A stretch of 40,662 bases of DNA from Opitutaceae bacterium. Its GTDB lineage: Bacteria > Verrucomicrobiota > Verrucomicrobiia > Opitutales > Opitutaceae. Location of the stretch: assembly GCA_028281165.1 (NCBI GenBank), contig JANQKI010000237.1, positions 1 through 40,662 on the forward strand, written 5' to 3'. A program made the translations under genes and the position numbers. This document shows, piece by piece, positions 23,896-32,717 of this stretch. Within the stretch, counting starts at the first letter, position 1. Each line of letters opens with the position of its first letter. The notes beneath the pieces are model-generated. The model did not search any database, was not told where the DNA came from, and saw only the letters and a program-made list of their open reading frames with translations.

Positions 23896-24363
23896 TCATG
23901 CGGAAATGGAAGCCTCTCGATTGGCTCCTGAACTATTTCCAATAAGAACCGCTTTTTCCGTATCCAAAATAAGAAGCAAGCGGTCTTCCAATTTGTAGAC
24001 GCCAGCCACGAGTTCTCTGGCGACGCCTTCAAGGGTTTCAGGCGGATTCTCGAACGTTGCTTCGTCGGGCTCGATTACGTCTCCGATCTCGTCAACCAGC
24101 AGGCTGAAGATCCCGTCTTCCGTGTGGACAACCACGTTCATAGGAGGCTCTTGAAGCTCGTTTCGATCTAGATCGAGACGTTGACGCAGATCGATAGCCG
24201 TAACAATTTGCCCTCTCAGATTGATGAGTCCGCACACTTCTTTAGAAGCTAGAGGCACCGGAGTCATATCCTGCTCATTGAGGACTTCCTGCACCTTCAA
24301 TACGTTGACCCCAAAGAAGAGGCCATCAACGTAGAATGTGCAGAATTGTATTGGTTGATCCAT
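23896..24363 (-). CDS. cheW: CheW coupling protein
   Basis: 155 aa, single CheW (SH3-like) domain. It couples chemoreceptors to CheA. Family features: YVDGLFFGVNVLKVQEVL, GLINLRGQIVTAIDLRQRL and FSLLVDEIGDVIE. It starts two bases after the receptor gene's stop and precedes the truncated hemoglobin gene. A short Ser/Ala-rich tail (SSGANREASISA) extends past the domain. Confidence 0.96.
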   Translation of the reverse strand: MDQPIQFCTFYVDGLFFGVNVLKVQEVLNEQDMTPVPLASKEVCGLINLRGQIVTAIDLRQRLDLDRNELQEPPMNVVVHTEDGIFSLLVDEIGDVIEPDEATFENPPETLEGVARELVAGVYKLEDRLLLILDTEKAVLIGNSSGANREASISA

Positions 24364-24365
24364 GA

Positions 24366-26066
24366 CTATTCAGCCGACTTTTCTTGATTGATAATAGAGC
24401 TCTCGACGACGCTCTTGAGAGTGGCCGACAGATCAGCTAACTGCTTGGCAGACTTGAGCGTGTTATTCGCTCCCTCGCTCGTGCTTTGAGCAGCTTCCGA
24501 TACGCTCACGATATTTTGCGAGATTTCGCCACTGCCCTTAGCGGCTTCACTCGCATTGCGAGCGATTTCGTTGGTGGTTACGGCTTGCTCTTCGACCGCC
24601 CCAGCAATCGTGGTAGAAATATCGTTGATCTGCGTTATGATGGTAGCGATCTCTCCAATAGCCGAGACCGCTCCTTTAGTATCGGTTTGGATAGCCGCGA
24701 TTTTCTGACTGATGTCTTCAGTCGCCGTCGCCGTTTGCTTAGCTAGCTCTTTTACCTCGTTGGCTACCACGGCAAAACCCTTGCCTGCTTCGCCAGCTCG
24801 AGCCGCTTCGATAGTCGCATTCAACGCAAGCAGGTTGGTTTGCTGAGCTATAGAAGTAATCACCTTGATTACATTGCCAATCTCCACCGAACTTTCGCCA
24901 AGCTTGGCAACAGTATTGTTGGTTTCCTCGGCAACCTTGACAGCTGAGGTGGCTACGTCGGAAGCCTCATTGGCATTCTGGGCAATCTCCTTAACGCTAG
25001 CGCTCATCTCCTCGGCGCTAGTCGCTACGGTGGCAACATTGCTGCTGACTTCCTCCGAAGCTGAGGCAACAACGTTTGCTTGAGCAGTCGTTTCCTCGGA
25101 ATTCGAACTCATCTGTTGAGCTAAACTTGATAGTTCGCCAGAAGCAGTAGATAGGGATTCGGCATTTTCGGTGACCGCTTCGAGCGTCAGCTTGAGGCTT
25201 TCGGTCATCTCCCGCTCGCGCTTCTCAGCAGCAAGCTTTTGAGTGATCACTTCCCAGGTGACCATAGCTCCCAAGTAATTCTTGTTCTGATCGTAAATCG
25301 GGCTAACAAGTAGATCCAAAGTCTCAGGTCCTACACTAATCTGAGCTCGGCGCGGGAGATTATTCGGATCGGAAAGAAGGCCACGCTGGTAGCTTGGATT
25401 CTTATGGAAGACGTCGATATTCTGGCCGATCATCTGGTCTGCCGGGACGGGAAGATGCTCCTGCAGGCCGCCGAGCGTCTTGACGGAAGCGGGATTGATA
25501 TAGCGGATGATCAGATCCGTATCCGCGAACATGATATTAATTGGAGAATTGTCGGACATCGAAGTGGCGCGAGCGTTTATCTGCCTCTCGAGAACCACAT
25601 CCGTAATGTCCGAAGCGAATTTAACCACTTTATATGGCTCGCCGGCATCATCCAAAATCGGACTATAAGAAGCGAGTATCCAAACTTCCTTGCCGTTTTT
25701 ACCAATACGTTTGAATTCGCCGGACTGAAATTCTCCTTTGGCAAGACTGTCCCAAAAGGCTTTGTATTCATCACTTTTGCCATGAGAGGGCTCCACAAAC
25801 ATGCGATGATGCTTGCCTTGAATCTCTTCCAGCTCATAGCCGAGAGTTGAAAGGAAGTTCTCATTGGCTGTAACGATAGTGCCATCAAGCTCGAACTCGA
25901 TGACGGCTTGGACTTTATTGATAGCCTCAATTTGGCCTCGATAGTTCAACATTTCCTGAGAGGCAGAAGTCGATTTTCCATTCCCTGAATGTCCATTGAC
26001 TCCTGAATTTGCCGAGCGAGACTTCGCTGTTGTGGCAATGCGATTGGTTGATGTATTCGCTTTCAT
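24366..26066 (-). CDS. Soluble chemoreceptor with two PAS domains
   Basis: 566 aa methyl-accepting protein with no transmembrane helix, so it senses cytoplasmic signals. The N-terminal 40 residues are low-complexity (Ser/Thr/Asn/Gly). PAS1 spans about 45-157 ([23 protein letters not shown]) and PAS2 about 170-275. PAS2 has His221 in DVFHKNP and Trp271 in MVTWEV, an arrangement that resembles the heme-ligating His and O2-contacting Trp described for the Pseudomonas Aer2 PAS; this is from memory and not aligned. The signalling hairpin tip lies at 403-445 ([20 protein letters not shown]). The C-terminus ends QEKSAE without a CheR-binding pentapeptide. Only one receptor is encoded in the operon. 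Oxygen or redox sensing is an inference. Confidence 0.95.
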   Translation of the reverse strand: MKANTSTNRIATTAKSRSANSGVNGHSGNGKSTSASQEMLNYRGQIEAINKVQAVIEFELDGTIVTANENFLSTLGYELEEIQGKHHRMFVEPSHGKSDEYKAFWDSLAKGEFQSGEFKRIGKNGKEVWILASYSPILDDAGEPYKVVKFASDITDVVLERQINARATSMSDNSPINIMFADTDLIIRYINPASVKTLGGLQEHLPVPADQMIGQNIDVFHKNPSYQRGLLSDPNNLPRRAQISVGPETLDLLVSPIYDQNKNYLGAMVTWEVITQKLAAEKREREMTESLKLTLEAVTENAESLSTASGELSSLAQQMSSNSEETTAQANVVASASEEVSSNVATVATSAEEMSASVKEIAQNANEASDVATSAVKVAEETNNTVAKLGESSVEIGNVIKVITSIAQQTNLLALNATIEAARAGEAGKGFAVVANEVKELAKQTATATEDISQKIAAIQTDTKGAVSAIGEIATIITQINDISTTIAGAVEEQAVTTNEIARNASEAAKGSGEISQNIVSVSEAAQSTSEGANNTLKSAKQLADLSATLKSVVESSIINQEKSAE

Positions 26067-26149
26067 TGTACTGTAAGTGATTTTTGGATATTAATGTGAG
26101 ATAAAGAGATGAAACGTATTTAGTTTTTTAAAATCTACGAATAGATGAT

Positions 26150-28399
26150 CTACGCTGCTGACGGACTGTAGAAATTTGGATCGGCTCGCCGGACTACGTC
26201 CGGCACGTCGAGCAAGTCGGTGACCTTTTCTTGAATGACCGCCGAGCCAAGGATTCCCTGGGAGGCGGAATCGCGTTGAACGGAGATCGCGACTTCGACA
26301 ATGTCATTAATGCAATCGACTACCAATCCTACGCTTCGTCCATTTTCGGAGTAAACGACCACCTGCAACACATCGGAGTCTTCGTCTCTAGATGGCTCTT
26401 CGCAGTCAATGTATTCAGAAACACGTATGAGCGGCATAATTTGATCGCGATATTGAACCACTTCTTGAGTGCCTGCTCGTTCCAAACGGTCTTTAGGAAA
26501 TTCCTCGAGACGAGCGGCAAGCGATAGCGGAATGGCCATCCGTCGATTCCCTCCTGCATTGAATATAAGCATCGATTCGCGCTCTTTGCTGAATCCTTCA
26601 GCAACATTTTCCTCTTGAACAATCGAATGATCGCTTGTTTCGGAAATCACGTTGGCATGCTCAGCATAGCCCAGCACATCGATGATAAGGGCCACTTTGC
26701 CGTCCCCCATTATGGTGGCCCCAGCGAATGCCTTGATGTCCTTGAGCTGCTTGCTCAAGGGCTTCACTACGATCTCTTCCGTATCGTTTATCTGGTCAAC
26801 AACGAGACCGAACTGTTTGCCGTCGGCCTCAAGAACGATAATGTTTATCACTTCGTCTTCCGTTTCTTCAGTATCGTTATTATCAATACGAAGCGTCTTC
26901 TTAAGATAAGCTAAAGGCAGAATCTGTCCTCGCAGGCGATGGATGGGAGCGCCGTACAACATTTCGATCCCGCTCTTGGCCTGTTCGCCTTCAAGCCTCA
27001 CCAGCTCTAAGAGACTAACTTGGGGAATGGCAAAGCGATTGCCGCCACTGGTAACAATAAGGGCCGGGATAATGGCGAGCGTTAGAGGAATCTTGATACG
27101 AATCGTTGCTCCTTGACCACGTTGCGTTTGCAAGTCAATAGAGCCACCAGCCTTTTCTACATTCGTGCGAACCACGTCCATTCCAACCCCGCGTCCCGAA
27201 ACATTGGAAACTTTTTTAGCAGAGGAAAGTCCAGGGAGAAAAATGAGATTGACCGCTTCGCGTTCCGAAAGTCGAGCAACCCGTTCTGGCGAGATCATAC
27301 CCTGATCAATGGCCTTGGCCTTAACTCTTTCCACATCGATACCTGCCCCGTCATCCATAATTTCGATGTTAACTTGGCCGCCTTCATGGAAAGCTCTTAA
27401 AGACAAGAGTCCCTCTTCCGGCTTGCCAGCCTGACGGCGAGCTTCTGGCTTTTCGATTCCGTGATCGATCGAATTGCGGATGATGTGGATCAGCGGATCC
27501 TTAATGGCTTCGATGACTGTCCGGTCAAGTTCGGTGCTCTGACCATCCATCACCAAACGGACCTTCTTGCCTAACTCGCTTGAGATATCTCGAACGACGC
27601 GCGGAAAGGTCGCCCATACACTGCCGATTGGCTGCATGCGGGTCTTCATGACACCTTCTTGCAGTTCAGTAGTGATGATATTGAGACGCTGAGAAGCGGT
27701 GAGCAAAGCGGTAGGATCCAGTTGTTCAACGTTGGCCACGATCTGATTGCGAGCGAGAACAAGCTCGCCTACCATATTCATGACCCGATCAAGGTGATCG
27801 ACAGCTACGCGAATGGAACTGTTGGCAACGCTCGACTCCGGTTTTCTGGAAGCGACGGGCAATTCACTGTCTCCCGTAGCAGTCTCAGAGGGTTCTTCCC
27901 CTCCCGAAGCAGGAGCCTCTTCATCGACAGAGGAAGTCGTCTCGGAATCGTCGTCAAATAATCCATACACCTCCTCGCTACGGTCATCTTCATCTTCGGA
28001 ATCCTGAGAAATCGACTGGAGCGCTTCCAATTTCTCGACAAGCTCCGTGTGCCTCGTCGTTCCCTCGACGCCTGATGTCTCTAGATCCTGAAGAAAGCTC
28101 TTGATCGCGTCGGATAACTCTAGCAAAGGAGTGATCATATCCTTGGATACGTTAAGCTCGCCATCTCGGATCAGGCTTAGCAGATTTTCTCCCGTGTGAG
28201 CGATATTCTCAATTTTGGGCAGACCTAAACAACCAGCGGTTCCCTTGATAGTATGGATAACGCGAAATATCTTATTCAGGGTTTCCTCATCGCTACTGCC
28301 GTCCTCAAGTTTCAGTATTTCGCCTTCATAGCGATCGAGTCCCTCATAACTCTCGACGATAAATTCGTCTATCAACTGTTTTGAAAGATCGTCACTCAT
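26150..28399 (-). CDS. cheA: CheA histidine kinase with two CheW-like domains and no P2
   Basis: 749 aa. P1 HPt domain 1-125 with phospho-acceptor His49 (VIHTIKGTAG). An acidic linker (130-190) replaces the P2 CheY-binding domain. P3 dimerisation (about 195-260) is followed by the P4 ATPase with RNSIDHGIE, DDGAGID, GLSSAKKVS and SGRGVGMDVV. P5 CheW-like domain 1 is at about 440-580, and a second CheW-like domain at about 605-740 carries LIFNAGGNRRMAIPL and GLVVDCINDIVE. The kinase phosphorylates CheY and CheB. Duplicated P5 domains suggest a non-standard array geometry. The gene sits between cheY1 (20 bases) and the receptor gene (83 bases). Confidence 0.96.
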   Translation of the reverse strand: MSDDLSKQLIDEFIVESYEGLDRYEGEILKLEDGSSDEETLNKIFRVIHTIKGTAGCLGLPKIENIAHTGENLLSLIRDGELNVSKDMITPLLELSDAIKSFLQDLETSGVEGTTRHTELVEKLEALQSISQDSEDEDDRSEEVYGLFDDDSETTSSVDEEAPASGGEEPSETATGDSELPVASRKPESSVANSSIRVAVDHLDRVMNMVGELVLARNQIVANVEQLDPTALLTASQRLNIITTELQEGVMKTRMQPIGSVWATFPRVVRDISSELGKKVRLVMDGQSTELDRTVIEAIKDPLIHIIRNSIDHGIEKPEARRQAGKPEEGLLSLRAFHEGGQVNIEIMDDGAGIDVERVKAKAIDQGMISPERVARLSEREAVNLIFLPGLSSAKKVSNVSGRGVGMDVVRTNVEKAGGSIDLQTQRGQGATIRIKIPLTLAIIPALIVTSGGNRFAIPQVSLLELVRLEGEQAKSGIEMLYGAPIHRLRGQILPLAYLKKTLRIDNNDTEETEDEVINIIVLEADGKQFGLVVDQINDTEEIVVKPLSKQLKDIKAFAGATIMGDGKVALIIDVLGYAEHANVISETSDHSIVQEENVAEGFSKERESMLIFNAGGNRRMAIPLSLAARLEEFPKDRLERAGTQEVVQYRDQIMPLIRVSEYIDCEEPSRDEDSDVLQVVVYSENGRSVGLVVDCINDIVEVAISVQRDSASQGILGSAVIQEKVTDLLDVPDVVRRADPNFYSPSAA

Positions 28400-28419
28400 G
28401 GGGTGTAAAAAGGTGGGCG

Positions 28420-28788
28420 TTAGTTTGGTAGAATTTTGGATACAATGCTCAGCAGCTGATTTCTCTCGAAAGGCTTTTTAATCCAGCCAGTGGCTCCAGC
28501 GCTCCTGCCCAGGTCCTTCTTTTGCGGATCCGACTCAGTGGTAAGAAGGATGATCGGGGTTTTCTGATAGGCAGGTAGCGCCCTCAAACGACGGGTCAGC
28601 TCGATCCCGTCCATCTGAGGCATGTTAATGTCCGTAATGACCAAATCGAAAGGCTGCCTTTGCAATATTCCTAGCGCTTCTGCGCCATCCGAGGCCTCCA
28701 TGATTTGGTGCCCTGCGGATTGCAGCGTCATGACAACCAGCTTTCGCATGGTCGCCGCATCATCAACGGTCATAATTCTCTTGGTCAT
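28420..28788 (-). CDS. cheY: CheY-like single-domain response regulator (cheY1), first gene of operon
   Basis: 122-aa receiver with MTVDD at the N-terminus, phospho-acceptor Asp53 (ITDINMPQMDG), a Thr in LLTTESD and Lys in WIKKPF. It has no output domain. Being first in the operon and 20 bases from cheA, it is the likely main output regulator. The start ATG at 28788 is preceded by a 357-base intergenic region that should contain the operon promoter. Confidence 0.95.
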   Translation of the reverse strand: MTKRIMTVDDAATMRKLVVMTLQSAGHQIMEASDGAEALGILQRQPFDLVITDINMPQMDGIELTRRLRALPAYQKTPIILLTTESDPQKKDLGRSAGATGWIKKPFERNQLLSIVSKILPN

Positions 28789-29145
28789 ATCGAGTCGAAA
28801 GCTTATGAGCCTGAAGGGTAAACGCCGAGAAAGGCGTCGACTACCTAGGGCCTTTCAAGAGTAACGACCTTAAGAAAATAGGAATGAGGCAAAGCAGACG
28901 CGTTAAATCATATTTACGGTCTTAATATAATCATGACCCAAAGGTGTGACCGTAAGGATTACACTGTCATTTTTCACCCCCGCGTATCCAAATTCCAGTT
29001 ATGGATATACAATGAATAAATCAGGGATAGCAATGCGCGTTTTTTGGATCGGAAATGCCTATGAAGAACCAGTTCATGAACAAGATCCGCATATAAACGG
29101 AAGCGCATTTTCAGTAATGGCAATGTCTATACAGTTATACTTTAC
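28789..29145. promoter_or_regulatory. Intergenic region upstream of the chemotaxis operon
   Basis: 357 bases between cheY1 and the distal end of the NtrC-like gene. It must hold the leftward promoter of the chemotaxis operon. Seen: a 7-bp inverted repeat at 28914-28920/28949-28955 (arms TTACGGT and ACCGTAA, 28-base spacer with an AT-rich core), and a small hairpin (ACGCC/GGCGT, 28822-28837). No clear sigma-70 pair or sigma-54 element was found leftward. Short frames here look like noise. Confidence 0.4.
28914..28955. repeat. 7-bp inverted repeat upstream of chemotaxis operon
   Basis: Arms TTACGGT and ACCGTAA flank 28 bases that include TAATATAATCATGA. It is about 125-170 bases upstream of cheY1 and could be an operator for a regulator binding two turns apart, or chance. 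Confidence 0.35.
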
Positions 29146-30534
29146 CTATCGAGAAATGCGCTCCTGGTTGGGATCAATGCCGTATCGCTTCAAGACTCTA
29201 TGCAAGGACGCGCGTTCGATTCCGGCAATCTTGGCCGCCTTGGAAACATTGCCCAAAGTCGACTTGATGAGTTGCGATAAATACCTTTGAGCCGTGTATT
29301 CACGCCCCAGTTCCATGGCCTGGTGGTAGGTAAGATCAGAGCGTTCAAAAAAGTCGGTTTCATCGAATTTCGCGGAGACACAAATGTTCTTTGTTAGCGG
29401 CAAGTCCTTCGCAGTTATTTCTCTGGACTCCGAAAAAGAAGCTGCCGATTCGATGCAATTCCGCAATTCGCGCACGTTTCCCGGCCAATCGTAGCTCTTG
29501 AGAAGCGCAAAGGCATCGTCGGATATTCTCTCTATTTTAGAGCGCATACCGGAATGATCCAAAAACGTGTAGGCCAGCTTCTCGATATCATCGACGCGCT
29601 CTCGAAGAGAGGGGATTCGGATGGGTAACACGTTTAAACGAAAGAACAGCTCCTTGCTGAATTTTCCACTTTCCGATGACTCCAGAAGGTCCTCGTTAGT
29701 GGCAGCTATAATGCGACAACTAGCCTCATGCGATTTAATCGTCTCAAAAGGATATTCAGCAATCTTATCGAGAAAACCTGCCAGACTTATTTGAGCCTCT
29801 GGCGAAAGTAAGGAAACGTTATCCAAGAATAGAGTGCCAAAATTCATTTTATCAAGCAATCCATATTTAGACCCTTCCTCGGAGTCCAAAGCTTCGTTCG
29901 CTATTCTAAGTTTGTCGAAATTAAGAGCTTCGGGAGACAGTGAGTAACATTTCAGAGGAACGAAGGACTTGTACCGTTGGATGCTCCGATCGTGGATTGC
30001 TCTGGCTATAAACTCTTTTCCTGTCCCAGTTTCACCACTGATTAGCACATTAAGGTTGTAGGAATTCGCAGCTTTCTCGATCTGAGAGTTGACGTGCTTC
30101 ATAACACTGCTCTCGCAAATTAAAGATGTTGAAGGGCTCCTTAAGCCAAAAAACACTGGATCATTTTTGCGTTTTGCCGCAACTACCGCGTTCCGCACCG
30201 TCTCTCGAAGCTCCAATGGATTTACAGGCTTCTCGATGTAGTCGAAGGCTCCCATTTTCATGGCTTTCACAGCAGACTCCACAGTTCCATGGGCTGTAAG
30301 CAGAATCATTTCCGAATAGTAGTCCTGGCGCCTGACGAAATCCAAAAGCTCAAGACCATCGATACCAGAAATGCGGAGATCGCTCACAATCACGTCATAT
30401 TGTTCGCCGTTTTCTACAAGCTTGACTGCCTGAAGACCCGTCTTTGCGGAATACAAATTGCAATCTTCCAGAGTTTTCTTGAGCGGTTCTAGAAGAGTTC
30501 TTACATCCTCGACAACTAGAATATTCGCGTTCAT
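29146..30534 (-). CDS. NtrC-like response regulator lacking GAFTGA, degenerate Walker B
   Basis: 462 aa: receiver (about 3-120, phospho-acceptor Asp52 in SDLRISGIDG), AAA+ domain (about 140-370) and a Fis-type helix-turn-helix (about 420-452, LGNVSKAAKIAGIERASLH). Walker A is GETGTGKE (167-174). Where GAFTGA should be, residues 209-216 read LRIANEAL, so the sigma-54 contact loop is missing. Walker B reads TLFLDN (234-239) with Asn in place of Glu, and the first R-finger position is Ser (FSKELFFRL). ATP hydrolysis and sigma-54 activation are therefore doubtful. It may act as a DNA-binding regulator with sigma-70, like TyrR or R. capsulatus NtrC (known examples). Confidence 0.9.
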   Translation of the reverse strand: MNANILVVEDVRTLLEPLKKTLEDCNLYSAKTGLQAVKLVENGEQYDVIVSDLRISGIDGLELLDFVRRQDYYSEMILLTAHGTVESAVKAMKMGAFDYIEKPVNPLELRETVRNAVVAAKRKNDPVFFGLRSPSTSLICESSVMKHVNSQIEKAANSYNLNVLISGETGTGKEFIARAIHDRSIQRYKSFVPLKCYSLSPEALNFDKLRIANEALDSEEGSKYGLLDKMNFGTLFLDNVSLLSPEAQISLAGFLDKIAEYPFETIKSHEASCRIIAATNEDLLESSESGKFSKELFFRLNVLPIRIPSLRERVDDIEKLAYTFLDHSGMRSKIERISDDAFALLKSYDWPGNVRELRNCIESAASFSESREITAKDLPLTKNICVSAKFDETDFFERSDLTYHQAMELGREYTAQRYLSQLIKSTLGNVSKAAKIAGIERASLHRVLKRYGIDPNQERISR

Positions 30535-30860
30535 AGTCTAGCCATCAAAAGAACCCATCTTGCTTTGTATTATATATTCTGATACTCAATCACACCACCG
30601 CAAGACGGGGTCGCCACCTTACTAAAGCGTAATACGGTCTAACAGGCATAATTGCGTTTTGGAAAACTGTGTCGTATGGGACTACTTTAAGAAGCGTATT
30701 CATAATTTGGAGCGCCATGACAACATGATATTTTACGCTCATCGCAGATTGAAAAGACAAGGATAGCCTTTCCAGGCGAGGGAGTGAGTATTAAAATTAT
30801 TCCACTGACATGCTTGAGGGAATAACGGCAATAGTAAGGGGGAATTTTGCCTAGGCCAAT

Positions 30861-30895
30861 CAGTTTAAAAATATTTACATTCTTAACATAAACTG
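30861..30895. repeat. 7-bp inverted repeat with 21-base spacer
   Basis: Arms CAGTTTA (30861-30867) and TAAACTG (30889-30895) are perfect; the 21-base spacer is AT-rich. It may be an operator or stem-loop upstream of the left NtrC-like gene. A second inverted repeat with the same 21-base spacing occurs at 33136-33172. Confidence 0.4.
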
Positions 30896-30922
30896 GGGGG
30901 CATACTGTGTTCTCTGAAGTTA

Positions 30923-30953
30923 CAATATGTTGCGTCGAGAGTAACATATATTG
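30923..30953. repeat. Imperfect inverted repeat upstream of NtrC-like gene
   Basis: CAATATGTT (30923-30931) faces AACATATATTG (30943-30953), whose complement is CAATATATGTT; the two arms differ by a 2-base bulge. It could be a binding site for a dimeric regulator such as the adjacent NtrC-like proteins (inference). Confidence 0.35.
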
Positions 30954-31040
30954 GCGATTTCAGAAGAACCCGCCTGCGTATCCACAAATCCAATGTGGTT
31001 TCCTACTGAGCGTTTTGCCGTATTTACAATTTAGGGACGA

Positions 31041-31065
31041 TTCTGTGACTCTGAAAATCACAGAA
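31041..31065. repeat. 8-bp inverted repeat 3' of the second NtrC-like gene
   Basis: Arms TTCTGTGA and TCACAGAA surround CTCTGAAAA. It lies 28 bases past the stop of the leftward gene at 31093. A hairpin here is strong, but no T-run follows on either strand, so it is not a standard intrinsic terminator; a transcript-end stabiliser is plausible. Confidence 0.5.
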
Positions 31066-31092
31066 CGTAGCCATCGCTTTCAAAAACCAGCG

Positions 31093-32493
31093 CTAGATGT
31101 TGCCAGAAAGCCGCTCCTTGCTTGGGTCAATACAATACCGCTTCAAGAGTCTATGGAGAGAGGGGCGAGCTACTCCGGCAATTCTGGATGCGTGGGAGAC
31201 ATTCCCAAATGTAACCTTGATAAGCTGGGAAAGATACTTGCGGGCGGCTTGGTCGCGCCCGATTTCAAGCGCTTGGCGATAAGTTAAGTCTCCTTTATCA
31301 AACGTATCCTCGATCTCGATTCCATTTTCATCTGCGGCAGGAGTTGCGGGCAGCTCCAATTCACAGGCAGCAAGCTCAGGACCCTCGGAAAAAGAGACAG
31401 AGGATTCGATACAATTTCTTAATTCACGGACATTGCCGGGCCAGTTGTAGCGTTTCAAACGAGCTATAGCGTCATCTGAGATTCGTTGAATTTTAGAACG
31501 CATTCCAGAACGGTCTAAAAAAGTGTAGGCGAGAGAATCGATATCCTCGAGACGATCACGAAGCGGCGGGAGAGATATGGTCAAGGCGCTTAATCGATAA
31601 TAGAGATCTTCGCGAAATGCGCCATCTTTCACCAAGTTGGGAAGGTCGCGATTAGTAGTAGCCATTATACGACAGTCGATTCTGTACGACCTGTCGCTCC
31701 CGGCGGGTGTCCCCGTTCGGCTGTCTAGGACCCCAAGCAAAGCGCTCTGCGCTTCCATGGGTAGCAGGCTGACTTCGTCTAAGAGCAGCGTTCCCCTTCG
31801 GGTCTGAAGAAAATAGCCTTCCCTGTCAGACAAATCCGAGCTCCTATGCCCGGCAAGTTCTCCGAATAGTTCGGACTTCCAAGAATCCGCAGACAGTAAG
31901 CCACAATTCAAGGTACTGAAGACAGACGCTCTTCGTTCGCTCTTCTCATGAACGGACCTCGCCGCCAGCTCCTTGCCTGTACCCGTCTCCCCAATGATCA
32001 ATAGATTACGGTCGCTAGCAAGGGCGGCTTGGTCAAGCTGTCGATAGACTTCAAGCATAGCTGCGCTTTCTCCCGCCAAAGTACCAACATTGGAAACGGG
32101 ATTCAGCTTGCTATTCGACTGGTTCTTCCGCTTCACCGTTGCCACAGCCCTTTCAACAACGGCGACCGTTTCTTCGCTATACAGAGGTTTTATCAGATAG
32201 TCGAATGCCCCCATTTTCATAGCTTTCACAGCCGATTCGACAGTCGCATGCGCAGTTACTAAAATGACCTCGGAATGATAGCTTTGATTTTTAATAAACT
32301 CCAAAAGTTCAATACCATTGATTTGCGGCATTTTAACATCGCTAACGATCACGTCGAACCGTTCTCCCTTCTCAAGCAGCTTTATAGCTTGGGCTCCATT
32401 GCTTGCAAACGTGGCATTATATTCGCCTAGAACCGCCCTAAAAATATGAAGGACTTTTTTATCGTCGTCGATTAAGAGTAGCCTAGGTTTCAT
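31093..32493 (-). CDS. NtrC-like response regulator lacking GAFTGA (intact Walker B)
   Basis: 466 aa: receiver (about 4-120, phospho-acceptor Asp52 in SDVKMPQING), AAA+ domain (about 140-370) and Fis-type helix-turn-helix (about 425-455, FGNVSHASRIAGVARPSLHR). Walker A is GETGTGKE (168-175), Walker B TLLLDE (235-240) is intact, and both arginine positions are kept (GAFREDLYYRL). The sigma-54 contact region reads LFGELAGHRSSDLSD (209-223) instead of carrying GAFTGA. It is a paralog of the neighbouring regulator: the receivers share AHxTVESAVKAMKMGAFDY and the C-termini are similar. ATPase activity looks possible but sigma-54 activation unlikely (inference). No histidine kinase partner is adjacent. 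Confidence 0.92.
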   Translation of the reverse strand: MKPRLLLIDDDKKVLHIFRAVLGEYNATFASNGAQAIKLLEKGERFDVIVSDVKMPQINGIELLEFIKNQSYHSEVILVTAHATVESAVKAMKMGAFDYLIKPLYSEETVAVVERAVATVKRKNQSNSKLNPVSNVGTLAGESAAMLEVYRQLDQAALASDRNLLIIGETGTGKELAARSVHEKSERRASVFSTLNCGLLSADSWKSELFGELAGHRSSDLSDREGYFLQTRRGTLLLDEVSLLPMEAQSALLGVLDSRTGTPAGSDRSYRIDCRIMATTNRDLPNLVKDGAFREDLYYRLSALTISLPPLRDRLEDIDSLAYTFLDRSGMRSKIQRISDDAIARLKRYNWPGNVRELRNCIESSVSFSEGPELAACELELPATPAADENGIEIEDTFDKGDLTYRQALEIGRDQAARKYLSQLIKVTFGNVSHASRIAGVARPSLHRLLKRYCIDPSKERLSGNI

Positions 32494-32643
32494 AAATCAG
32501 ATTTAAGATCGCCAGCGACCATGAAAAACATCTTTTGAAAGATGAACAACTTTTAGATCAAGGTCCCCGATGAATGATGAAAGTGAGTAGAAATGAAGAA
32601 TAGCATAATGACGAATGGAAGGTTGTAAAGGAAGGGAGAGTGT

Positions 32644-32655
32644 TTTACATGTAAA
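32644..32655. promoter_or_regulatory. 12-bp perfect palindrome, candidate operator
   Basis: TTTACATGTAAA, about 150 bases upstream of the second NtrC-like gene. Such distant palindromes suit a Fis-type dimeric regulator or autoregulation; no second copy was noticed in the window. Confidence 0.35.
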
Positions 32656-32690
32656 GCATATCAGTATCCATATTTTGGGTTATTAGAAAA

Positions 32691-32717
32691 AAATGAGCTG
32701 CCTTTCTCATAAGGCAG
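32691..32717 (-). terminator. Orphan intrinsic-terminator-like hairpin on the minus strand
   Basis: Reading leftward: CTGCCTT stem, ATGAGA loop, AAGGCAG stem, then CTCA and a run of seven T. This has the shape of a Rho-independent terminator, yet no gene lies to its right on the minus strand for about 800 bases. It could end a small RNA, end the leader of the NtrC-like gene, or block antisense transcription from padR's side. Confidence 0.5.

Larger units (their letters stand above)
30535..31092. promoter_or_regulatory. Intergenic region between the two NtrC-like genes
   Basis: 558 bases without a supported gene. A TATAAT -10-like box lies on the minus strand (plus coordinates 30569-30574), about 35 bases upstream of the left regulator's ATG, with no good -35. 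Three inverted repeats are seen: 30861-30895, 30923-30953 and 31041-31065, listed separately. One AT-rich stretch (30860-30895) may hold regulatory sites. Confidence 0.4.

Noticed and set aside
28822..28837. Possible riboswitch upstream of cheY1 (ACGCC/GGCGT stem)
   Set aside because: The stem is five base pairs and the surroundings do not match the c-di-GMP or other riboswitch consensus I know.
28946..29290. 114-codon plus-strand frame between the chemotaxis operon and the NtrC-like gene
   Set aside because: It runs antisense into a clear coding region, has no family features and no ribosome site.
31041..31065. CRP/FNR-like site TGTGA...TCACA
   Set aside because: The spacer is nine bases rather than six or so, and it lies 3' of a gene; a hairpin is the better reading.
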